Shown: positions 15,896-23,978 of the stretch, one piece after another
Numbering within the stretch: the first letter of the stretch is position 1
How the letters are laid out: every line of letters starts with the position of its first letter
Assembly: GCA_949840935.1 (NCBI GenBank)
Contig: CATKXX010000015.1
Location: forward strand, 1-64,000
DNA: 64,000 nt
DNA from: an uncultured Acetatifactor sp.
GTDB taxonomy: Bacteria > Bacillota > Clostridia > Lachnospirales > Lachnospiraceae
Direction: 5' to 3'
The notes under the pieces: model-generated
Database searches by the model: none
Seen by the model: only the letters and a program-made list of their open reading frames with translations
What the model was told of the DNA's origin: nothing
Position numbers and translations under genes: made by a program

Positions 15896-17512
15896 TTGCA
15901 AATGATCCCTTTTAGAGATATGAAAATGTATAATGAAGCTTCGCATCATAACGAAATTGATTTAGATAAAATAGATATAGCCGCAGAGCCGCCCACAGAG
16001 GAACCGGCCAGACAATACTATTTTATGGCAAAATGCCGGAAGTGGGTGCGGGAGTTTGAACAAAAAAACGGGCGGTTGCCCACCGCCTGCGTGACGACTT
16101 TCGGTTGTCAGATGAACGCCAGGGATTCTGAAAAGCTGGCGGGAATCCTGGGGCAGGCAGGCTATGTGCTCACGGACAGTGAGGACGCTGATTTTGTGAT
16201 CTTCAACACCTGTACCGTCCGGGATAACGCTAATCAGAAGGTTTACGGCAGGCTGGGCGAATTGAATGGCCGTAAGAAAAGAAATCCCGCCATGGAGATT
16301 GCCCTTTGCGGCTGTATGACCCAGGAGCCCCAGGTGGTGGAAAGGCTGAAAAAGAGCTATCCCTTTGTCAACCTGATTTTCGGAACACACAATATTTTTA
16401 AATTTGCGGAGCTTTTACATACCGTCCATGAAAACGGGGACGGTATGGTGATCGATATCTGGCCGGATGCAGACAGGATTGTGGAGGAGCTGCCCACAGA
16501 GCGGAAGTATCCTTTTAAGTCCGGCATCAACATCATGTTTGGGTGCAACAATTTCTGCAGCTATTGCATTGTCCCTTACGTCAGAGGCCGGGAGAGAAGC
16601 AGGGAACCGAAGGATATTCTCAGGGAGATTCAACGGCTGGTACAGGACGGGGTGGTGGAGGTCATGCTGCTGGGCCAGAATGTGAATTCCTACGGTAAAA
16701 ATCTGGAAAATCCCATGACCTTCGCCCAGCTTCTGCGGGAGGTGGAACGGATTGAGGGCTTGAAACGGATCCGCTTTATGACTTCCCATCCCAAGGATCT
16801 GTCCGACGAGCTGATTCAGGTGATGAAGGAATCGAAAAAGATCTGCCGCCATCTTCACCTGCCCCTTCAGTCCGGTTCCACGAAAATCCTCACCCGCATG
16901 AACCGCCGCTATACAAAGGAACAGTATCTGGAATTGGCGGGAAAAATCCGCCGGGAGATTCCCGATATAGCTATCACCACGGATATTATTGTGGGATTTC
17001 CGGGGGAGACGGAAGCAGATTTGGAGGAGACCATAGACGTAGTCCGCAGGGTCAGGTTTGACAACGCCTTTACCTTTATCTATTCCAAACGGACAGGTAC
17101 CCCCGCCGCGGCGATGGAAGACCAGGTTCCGGAGGAACAGGTGCGGAAAGGTTTTGACAGGCTGCTTAAGGTGGTGCAGGATACGGCAAAGGAACAGGCG
17201 GAGAAGTATAGAGGGCGTGTTATGGAAGCACTGATCGAGTCGGTCAATGAGAAAAACGGCATGGCAGGCGGGCAGACGAAAAGAGTCAACGCCGACAGGG
17301 AAAGCAGCGGGGCTGCCGACGATCATGGGTATGCGGCTGAAACAATGGTTACAGGCAGGCTTTCCAACAATACCATTGTCCATCTTCCCGGGGATGCGTC
17401 CATGGTCGGGAAACTGGTCAGCGTCTCCCTGGATCAATGCTGCGGATTCTATTACACAGGTCATGTGGCGGACAGCTCTTTCACGGATGAGGAAGAAAAA
17501 ATTATACAGTAA
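15896..17512 (+). CDS. miaB: tRNA-2-methylthio-N6-dimethylallyladenosine synthase MiaB
   Basis: This radical-SAM enzyme adds a methylthio group to i6A37 of tRNAs reading UNN codons. It is the step after MiaA, which is also encoded in this window. The N-terminal cluster domain holds FGCQMNARDSEKL, NTCTVRDNA and LCGCMTQ. The radical SAM motif CNNFCSYC is followed by IVPYVRGRERSR. A TRAM domain closes the protein and carries a roughly 20-residue extra polar loop (RVNADRESSGAADDHGYAAET). A TTG start at 15896 fits the GGAGGGAGGG site (7 nt); the ATG two codons later would be too far (13 nt). The length of 538 residues is longer than E. coli MiaB because of an N-terminal extension and this loop. 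Confidence 0.95.
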   Translation: MQMIPFRDMKMYNEASHHNEIDLDKIDIAAEPPTEEPARQYYFMAKCRKWVREFEQKNGRLPTACVTTFGCQMNARDSEKLAGILGQAGYVLTDSEDADFVIFNTCTVRDNANQKVYGRLGELNGRKKRNPAMEIALCGCMTQEPQVVERLKKSYPFVNLIFGTHNIFKFAELLHTVHENGDGMVIDIWPDADRIVEELPTERKYPFKSGINIMFGCNNFCSYCIVPYVRGRERSREPKDILREIQRLVQDGVVEVMLLGQNVNSYGKNLENPMTFAQLLREVERIEGLKRIRFMTSHPKDLSDELIQVMKESKKICRHLHLPLQSGSTKILTRMNRRYTKEQYLELAGKIRREIPDIAITTDIIVGFPGETEADLEETIDVVRRVRFDNAFTFIYSKRTGTPAAAMEDQVPEEQVRKGFDRLLKVVQDTAKEQAEKYRGRVMEALIESVNEKNGMAGGQTKRVNADRESSGAADDHGYAAETMVTGRLSNNTIVHLPGDASMVGKLVSVSLDQCCGFYYTGHVADSSFTDEEEKIIQ

Positions 17513-17629
17513 GCAGTAAGCCCGGTACGGTAATTCCGGGGAAATCAATCCTGCCATGGCCTGATGATCTGCTGTTTGCGGTTACAAACCTGCAAGACAA
17601 GATATTTTGAGGGTGGAATGTAAAAATAC

Positions 17630-19399
17630 ATGGAACAGAAAAGCAATCTGACAGAAACGGTACAAAACAAAAGCATACAGAATCCCCAAAAGGAAAATCC
17701 CATACACAGGATTCCCGCAACTATACATACCATTGACGCCGCGCCGGGACAGAGGATCCTGGTATTCAGCGATATTCACGGGTATCTGAACCGTCTGATC
17801 CAGCTTTTAAAAAAGGTGAATTATGGCGGGGACGATATCATAGTCGTTGTGGGCGACCTGGTGGACAAGGGGCCGGAGAGCCTGCGGGTGGTACAGTACC
17901 TCCTGGATTTAAGCAGGCGCCATCCCGTCTATGTTACCATGGGGAATGTGGATCTGGACAGGGTACAGTACTTTCAGGAGGACTCCTTTAAGTCGGACGA
18001 GGAGTTTGTGGATTACCTGAAGGAATTTTCCAGAAGGGAAAAATGGGGCGGCAGCATCGGTCAGGATATGCTGGAGAATCTGGGAGTGGGCGTGGAACAG
18101 GTCACGGTACAGAACGCGGCCGAATGCCGCTGTATGGTCAGGGAGCATTTCCGTCAGGAGCTGGATTTCCTGGGGCGCTGTCCCACCATACTGACCCTGG
18201 GGGATTACCTCTTTGTCCACGGCGGCGTGCCTGTGGATGACCTGCCGGCGCTGGAGGGAACCTCCGCTTACCAATACCTGAAATGGGATCATTTCTGGAA
18301 GCAGGGATACCGTTTTCAGAAATATACGGTGGTTACGGGACACTTCCCTGCCGTCCTGTATAAAGACAACGAGGATATGAGCCCGCTGTTCGATCCGGAC
18401 AGAAGGGTGATCGCCATTGACGGGGGCTGCGGCCTGAAAGCTTCGGGCCAGTTAAACTGCCTGGTTTTGCAGGACTGCCATACCGGGATGGAGGAGATCC
18501 GTTGGGAGTCCTTTGACGAATTTCCTGTGGTGAGGGCGCTGGAGCCTCAGGACGAATCGCCTTCTTCCCTTTTTCTCAACTATTTCGACAGCAGGGTGGA
18601 GCTTTTGGAGGAGCGCGGCCGTTTCCGAAGGGTCAGGCATCTTTCTACCGGGAAGGTTTTTGACGTCCCCCGGGACTGGGCGGTGACATGGCGCGACGGA
18701 GAGTTTCACTGCGAGGACTACTGTGACAGGAAGCTGGCGGTGGCGGCGGGAGAGGAGCTCTCGGTGATCTTTGAGACGGCAGAGGGCCGGTATGTAAAGA
18801 AACAGGGGCGGCAGATCGGATGGTATCATGGGGCGGCGGAGCCCGTGAAAAGCAATCTGCGGCTTGTGGAAGGAGCTCCCGGGTACGGGAATTGGCGGCG
18901 GGAGAGGGAATTGGCCGTGTATGAGCTGCTGCAGAGGCTGGAAATCCCCTTCCAGCGGATCGATCATCAGGAGGCAAACAACATGGATGCCTGCCGGGAG
19001 ATCGATCTGGCCCTGGACGCAGTGATCTGTAAGAACCTGTTTCTGTGCAACCGGCAGAGAACCGCCTTTTATCTGCTGATGATGCCGGGGAATAAAAAAT
19101 TTAAGACAAAGGAGCTGTCGGAGCAGATCGGCAGTTCCCGTCTTTCCTTCGGGGAGGCGGCGTATATGGAACGATTTCTGCATATTACCCCCGGCTCCGT
19201 CAGCGTCATGGGGCTGATGAACGACAGGGAAAACAGGGTCAGGCTGCTGATCGACCGGGATGTGCTGAAGGGGGAGCGGCTGGGCTGCCATCCCTGTATG
19301 AATACGTCCAGTATCCGGCTGAGAATATCGGATCTGCTGGAAAAATTTCTTCCAGCGGTGGGACATGAGCCGATATATGTAGATCTGACCGGACAATAG
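17630..19399 (+). CDS. Metallophosphatase fused to a ProX/YbaK-type tRNA-editing domain
   Basis: This is one uninterrupted 589-residue frame with two enzyme modules. The N-terminal calcineurin-like phosphoesterase has FSDIHGYLNR (Asp48, His50), VGDLVDKGP (Asp76, Asp79), MGNVDLD (Asn106), FVHGGV (His197), GHFP (His238) and AIDGGCG. The usual GNHE histidine is replaced (GNVD). A beta-rich middle part (about 320-410) follows. Residues 427-585 match stand-alone ProX/ProXp-ala proteins, which hydrolyse Ala-tRNA(Pro): VICKNLFL (Lys468), GSSRLSF, PGSVSVMGLMND, GCHPCMNTSS. The ribosome binding site (GAGGGTGG) is about 14 nt from ATG, which is weak, so the exact start is uncertain. sulP follows at 15 nt. 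Confidence 0.85.
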   Translation: MEQKSNLTETVQNKSIQNPQKENPIHRIPATIHTIDAAPGQRILVFSDIHGYLNRLIQLLKKVNYGGDDIIVVVGDLVDKGPESLRVVQYLLDLSRRHPVYVTMGNVDLDRVQYFQEDSFKSDEEFVDYLKEFSRREKWGGSIGQDMLENLGVGVEQVTVQNAAECRCMVREHFRQELDFLGRCPTILTLGDYLFVHGGVPVDDLPALEGTSAYQYLKWDHFWKQGYRFQKYTVVTGHFPAVLYKDNEDMSPLFDPDRRVIAIDGGCGLKASGQLNCLVLQDCHTGMEEIRWESFDEFPVVRALEPQDESPSSLFLNYFDSRVELLEERGRFRRVRHLSTGKVFDVPRDWAVTWRDGEFHCEDYCDRKLAVAAGEELSVIFETAEGRYVKKQGRQIGWYHGAAEPVKSNLRLVEGAPGYGNWRRERELAVYELLQRLEIPFQRIDHQEANNMDACREIDLALDAVICKNLFLCNRQRTAFYLLMMPGNKKFKTKELSEQIGSSRLSFGEAAYMERFLHITPGSVSVMGLMNDRENRVRLLIDRDVLKGERLGCHPCMNTSSIRLRISDLLEKFLPAVGHEPIYVDLTGQ

Positions 19400-19414
19400 G
19401 AGGACTTTTTACAA

Positions 19415-21079
19415 ATGGAAAAATTAAAACCAAAGCTTTTTTCGGTGATGAAGACCTACACGAAGGAGCAGTTTATTAAGGATGTGGTGGCGGGAATCAT
19501 CGTGGCGATCATCGCTCTGCCCCTGTCCATCGCCCTGGCCCTGGCCTCCGGTGTGACCCCGGAAAAGGGTATTTACACGGCAATCACGGCAGGATTTGTG
19601 ATTTCGTTCCTGGGCGGCAGCCGGGTGCAGATTGCCGGGCCTACGGCGGCCTTCGCCACCATTGTGGCGGGGATTGTGGCTAAGAACGGTTTTGAAGGGC
19701 TGGTGATCGCCACGCTGCTGGCGGGAGTGATCCTGATCCTGATGGGCCTCCTGCGCCTGGGAGGCCTGATCAAATTCATTCCCTACACCATCACCACCGG
19801 ATTTACGGCAGGAATCGCCGTGACTATCTTTATCGGCCAGATCAAGGATTTCCTGGGACTGGCCGTGGTGACGGAGGAACCTTTGATCGAAACCATGGAC
19901 AAGCTGAAGGCCGTATTTGCCTTTATAGACACCATCAACTGGCAGGCGGTGGCGGTGGGGGCGGTCTGTATGGCAATCCTGATCGCATGGCCGTATCTGC
20001 CCGGGTTCTGCAAAAAAATCCCCCCTTCCCTGATCGCGGTTCTGGCAGGTATCGCCATGGTCAGCGGCCTGGGGATGAAGGTCAATACCATTGGGGACCT
20101 GTATGAGATTTCCAATAAGCTTCCTTCCGTGTCTCTTCCCGGTTTCAGCATGGAAACGGTGCGGAATGTGTTCCCCGACGCCGTGACCATCGCCATCCTG
20201 GCGGCCATAGAATCCCTGCTTTCCTGCGTGGTGGCGGACAGTATGGTGAACAGCAGGCACCGTTCCAATATGGAGCTGGTGGCCCAGGGGGCCGGAAATA
20301 TCGTGTCGGCGCTCTTTGGCGGCATTCCCGCCACGGGAGCCATTGCCAGGACGGCAGCCAACATCAAGAACGGCGGGCGCACGCCCATTGCGGGCATGGT
20401 GCATTCAGTGGTGCTTCTTCTGATCCTGGTGGTTCTGATGCCCTATGCGGCGTTAATCCCCATGCCTGCCATTGCGGCCATCCTTTTCATGGTGGCTTAC
20501 AATATGTGCGGCTGGAGAAATTTCGTTTATCTGTGTAAAACCTCGCCTAAGAGCGATATCGCGGTGCTGGTGGTGACTTTCCTGCTGACGGTGGTATTTG
20601 ACCTGGTGGTGGCTATCGAGGTGGGGATCCTGATGGCGGCGCTGCTGTTCATGAAACGTATGAGCGAAGTCACCGAAGTGGAGGGCTGGAAGTACATAGA
20701 TGACGAGGACGACCCCGACAGCCTGTCCCTGCGGGAGGTTCCCGCCAACACCCGGGTATATGAGATCAGCGGCCCCCTGTTCTTCGGCGCGGCGGACAAG
20801 ATCCTGACCATTTCCCTGGACGAGAAGACGAAATGCCTGATCCTGCGTATGAGGGGAGTGTCCGCCATCGACGCCACCGCCATGCACAATCTGGAGGAAA
20901 TGTACGCGGAGTGTCAGCGCAAGAAGATCCGGCTGGTGCTGTCCCACGTCAACGAGCAGCCTCTGCGGGTGATGCAGAAGGCAGGATTTGTGGAAAAGGT
21001 GGGCGCGGAAAACTTCTGCTCCCACATTGACGATGCGCTGCGGCGGGCGGAAGAATTGCAGCGGGGACGCGCATCCTAA
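19415..21079 (+). CDS. SulP-family anion transporter with STAS domain
   Basis: This 554-residue transporter has 10-14 membrane helices in the SLC26/SulP fold (for example GIIVAIIALPLSIALALASGV and GGSRVQIAGPTAAFATIVAGIVA), ending in a cytoplasmic STAS domain (about 440-545, VYEISGPLFFGAADKI...ILRMRGVSAIDATAMHNLEEM). Family members carry sulfate, bicarbonate or dicarboxylates; the substrate cannot be read from the sequence. AGGAGG lies 11 nt before ATG. It follows the phosphatase/ProX gene by 15 nt, so they are probably co-transcribed. Confidence 0.92.
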   Translation: MEKLKPKLFSVMKTYTKEQFIKDVVAGIIVAIIALPLSIALALASGVTPEKGIYTAITAGFVISFLGGSRVQIAGPTAAFATIVAGIVAKNGFEGLVIATLLAGVILILMGLLRLGGLIKFIPYTITTGFTAGIAVTIFIGQIKDFLGLAVVTEEPLIETMDKLKAVFAFIDTINWQAVAVGAVCMAILIAWPYLPGFCKKIPPSLIAVLAGIAMVSGLGMKVNTIGDLYEISNKLPSVSLPGFSMETVRNVFPDAVTIAILAAIESLLSCVVADSMVNSRHRSNMELVAQGAGNIVSALFGGIPATGAIARTAANIKNGGRTPIAGMVHSVVLLLILVVLMPYAALIPMPAIAAILFMVAYNMCGWRNFVYLCKTSPKSDIAVLVVTFLLTVVFDLVVAIEVGILMAALLFMKRMSEVTEVEGWKYIDDEDDPDSLSLREVPANTRVYEISGPLFFGAADKILTISLDEKTKCLILRMRGVSAIDATAMHNLEEMYAECQRKKIRLVLSHVNEQPLRVMQKAGFVEKVGAENFCSHIDDALRRAEELQRGRAS

Positions 21080-21132
21080 AGTGTGTTTGAATCATCATTC
21101 ACAGGCGAAAAAATTTTTGAAAACTCCGCTGA

Positions 21133-21161
21133 TTTACAAATACCATATTTTGTGATAGAAT
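21133..21161 (+). promoter_or_regulatory. Promoter of the mutS-mutL-miaA-ynbB cluster
   Basis: TTTACA (21133-21138), a 17-bp spacer and TAGAAT (21156-21161). The expected transcript starts near 21168, at the first arm of a hairpin (GGGCAAA 21165-21171 with TTTGCCC 21189-21195), which could protect the 5' end or affect translation. Confidence 0.65.
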
Positions 21162-21223
21162 GAGGGCAAATGCGCAAACCTTGTGTGTTTGCCCTTAATT
21201 ATGAGAACAGGAGTGTACCAAAG

Positions 21224-23902
21224 ATGCCGGAACAGCGGATTCCAGTGGAAGATCTGACCCCCATGATGCAGCAATACATGGAGACGAAAAAGCAATATCA
21301 GGATTGTATCCTTTTTTACCGTCTGGGTGATTTTTATGAGATGTTTTTTGACGATGCCCTGACGGTCACTAAGGAGCTGGAACTTACGCTGACGGGAAAG
21401 GCCTGCGGGCTGGAGGAGCGCGCCCCCATGTGCGGTGTCCCTTATCACGCGGTGGAGGGATACTTGACCAAACTGGTCAGCAGGGGCTACAAGGTAGCAA
21501 TCTGCGAGCAGACAGAGGATCCGAAGCTGGCCAAGGGCCTGGTAAAGCGTGAGGTAGTGCGCATCGTCACGCCGGGAACGAACCTGAACGTGCAGGCGCT
21601 GGAGGAATCCAAGAACAATTTCCTCATGTGCATTACTTATACGCCCACAAAGATTGGTATTTCCGTGGCGGATGTGACCACTGGGGATTATTATCTGACG
21701 GAGGTGGAGGATTTAAAAAAGCTGAACGACGAGCTGATGAAATATGAGCCCTCGGAGATCATCTGCAACGAGGCTTTCCTGGTCAGCGGCTTTGATGTGG
21801 ACGAGCTGCGGGAGAGGTATCATATTTCCATCAATGCGCTTGAGCCCCGCCTTTTTGGCGATGAAGAATGCAGGAGGGTGCTGCTAAAGCATTTTAAAGT
21901 AAACACGATGATCGGGCTGGGAATTGAGGACTTTCCCGTGGGAATGCTGGCTGCGGGGGCTCTGCTGCAGTATCTCTACGAGACCCAGAAGACAGAGCTG
22001 GAGCATTTTACCCATATTTATCCCTATCTGGCCAATAAATATATGCTGCTTGACAGCTCTACCAGGCGTAACCTGGAGCTCACAGAGACGCTCAGAGAGA
22101 AGCAGAAAAGAGGCTCTCTGCTGTGGGTTCTTGACAAGACCCGCACGGCAATGGGGGGCAGGCTTCTTCGGAGCATGATCGAGCAGCCCCTGATCGACCG
22201 GGAGGAGATTGAGAAACGCCTGGACGCCATTGAGGAGCTGAATCAGGACAGCGTGTCACGGGATGAGATCAGGGAATATCTGAATCCGGTCTATGACCTG
22301 GAAAGGCTGCTCAGCAAGGTGACTTATAAGACAGCCAATCCCAGGGATTTTATTGCTTTCCGCAATTCCCTTGAAATGCTGCCCCATATCAAGACAGTGC
22401 TGACAGAATTTTCAGGGGAGGAGTTGAAGCGCATCTATGAGGATATGGACGGGCTGGAGGACATTTACCAGCTGATCAGCGCAGCTATCGAGGAGGATCC
22501 GCCTGTTACAATCCGCGAGGGCGGTATGATCAGGGATGGCTTTGACGAGACCATAGACACCCTCAGAAGTGCAAAACGCGATGGAAAACAGTGGCTTGCA
22601 GAATTGGAAGAGCAGGACAGGGAGCGCACCGGAATTAAAAATCTGAAGATCAAATACAATAAAGTATTTGGCTATTACTTTGAAGTTACCAATTCTTACA
22701 GGGATATGGTGCCGGAGGATTATATCCGCAAGCAGACCCTTGCCAATGCGGAGCGGTATACCACGCCCCGATTAAAGGAGCTGGAGGACACCATTTTAAA
22801 TGCGGAGGACAAGCTGACGGCGCTGGAATACGATCTGTTCTGTAAGATTCGGGAATCCATTGCACTGGAATTGGAGCGGATTCAGAAAACCGCAAAAGCC
22901 ATTGCCAGGCTGGATGTGTATTCCTCCCTGTCCCTTGTGTCGGAGCGGAACCGCTTTGTAAGGCCGAAGCTGAACGGGAAGGGGGTCATCGACATCAAGG
23001 ACGGAAGACATCCTGTGGTGGAGCAGATGATCACCAACGACCTGTTTATTGCCAACGATACGTTCCTGGACAACGGCAGCCATTGCATCAGTATCATAAC
23101 AGGCCCCAACATGGCGGGAAAGTCCACTTATATGAGGCAGACGGCGCTGATCGTGCTGATGGCGCAGCTGGGCTGTTTTGTGCCTGCGAAGAGCGCGAAT
23201 ATAGGCATTGTGGACAGGATTTTTACCAGGGTGGGGGCCTCCGACGACCTGGCAAGCGGCCAGTCCACCTTCATGGTGGAGATGAATGAGGTGGCCAATA
23301 TCCTGAGGAACGCTACCTCCGACAGCCTGCTGATCCTGGACGAGATCGGGCGGGGGACGTCCACCTTTGACGGGCTCAGCATTGCCTGGGCGGTGATCGA
23401 ACATATCAGCAACCGGAAACTGCTGGGGGCCAAGACCCTCTTTGCCACCCATTACCACGAGCTCACCGAGCTGGAGGGCAAGATGAGCAATGTGAACAAT
23501 TACTGCATCGCCGTGAAGGAATGCGGGGACGATATCATCTTCCTGAGAAAGATCATCAAGGGGGGCGCAGACCGCAGCTACGGCATCCAGGTGGCCAAGC
23601 TGGCGGGGGTGCCGGATATGGTCATAGACAGGGCAAAGGAGATTGCGGAACAGCTCTCCGACAACGATATCACGGAGAAGGTACAGAGCATTTCCGTTGA
23701 GATAAAGGGTGAAGGCAGGCTTAAGAAACAGCCTAAACTGGATGAGCTGGATCTGGCGCAGATGTCGCTTTTTGACACAGTCACTGACGAGGATGTCATA
23801 AAAGAATTGATGGAGCTTGAGGTCAATACCATGGCGCCCATCGATGCCCTGAATGCTTTGTACAGGCTGCAGAACAAGATTAAGAACCGCTGGCAGATGT
23901 GA
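21224..23902 (+). CDS. mutS: DNA mismatch repair protein MutS
   Basis: This mismatch-recognition ATPase of 892 residues has an N-terminal mismatch-binding domain (LTPMMQQYMETKKQYQDCILFYRLGDFYEMFF, with the Phe-x-Glu pair in FYEM), a connector, lever and clamp, and the C-terminal ATPase with Walker A (GPNMAGKSTYMRQ), Walker B (LLILDEIGRGTSTFDG) and FATHYHELTEL. The ORF-track start at 21170 adds 18 residues; the ATG at 21224 matches the family start (MPEQRIPVEDLTPMMQQY) and has GGAG upstream. It is the first gene of a repair/tRNA modification operon, with mutL 76 nt downstream. Confidence 0.96.
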   Translation: MPEQRIPVEDLTPMMQQYMETKKQYQDCILFYRLGDFYEMFFDDALTVTKELELTLTGKACGLEERAPMCGVPYHAVEGYLTKLVSRGYKVAICEQTEDPKLAKGLVKREVVRIVTPGTNLNVQALEESKNNFLMCITYTPTKIGISVADVTTGDYYLTEVEDLKKLNDELMKYEPSEIICNEAFLVSGFDVDELRERYHISINALEPRLFGDEECRRVLLKHFKVNTMIGLGIEDFPVGMLAAGALLQYLYETQKTELEHFTHIYPYLANKYMLLDSSTRRNLELTETLREKQKRGSLLWVLDKTRTAMGGRLLRSMIEQPLIDREEIEKRLDAIEELNQDSVSRDEIREYLNPVYDLERLLSKVTYKTANPRDFIAFRNSLEMLPHIKTVLTEFSGEELKRIYEDMDGLEDIYQLISAAIEEDPPVTIREGGMIRDGFDETIDTLRSAKRDGKQWLAELEEQDRERTGIKNLKIKYNKVFGYYFEVTNSYRDMVPEDYIRKQTLANAERYTTPRLKELEDTILNAEDKLTALEYDLFCKIRESIALELERIQKTAKAIARLDVYSSLSLVSERNRFVRPKLNGKGVIDIKDGRHPVVEQMITNDLFIANDTFLDNGSHCISIITGPNMAGKSTYMRQTALIVLMAQLGCFVPAKSANIGIVDRIFTRVGASDDLASGQSTFMVEMNEVANILRNATSDSLLILDEIGRGTSTFDGLSIAWAVIEHISNRKLLGAKTLFATHYHELTELEGKMSNVNNYCIAVKECGDDIIFLRKIIKGGADRSYGIQVAKLAGVPDMVIDRAKEIAEQLSDNDITEKVQSISVEIKGEGRLKKQPKLDELDLAQMSLFDTVTDEDVIKELMELEVNTMAPIDALNALYRLQNKIKNRWQM

Positions 23903-23978
23903 AGATATCGATTTCTCCCCGGAGAGCGGGCTGTGAGATAAGATATGGAGCCGGTAAGGCAGTAATAAGAGGGAGATT

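Noticed and set aside
16415-17557. 380-residue minus-strand ORF opposite miaB
   Set aside because: Shadow of miaB; rich in His, Pro and Leu without recognisable domains and without a supported start.
19424-20404. 326-residue minus-strand ORF opposite the SulP gene
   Set aside because: Shadow frame, extremely rich in His, Gly and Asp, opposite a clear transporter.
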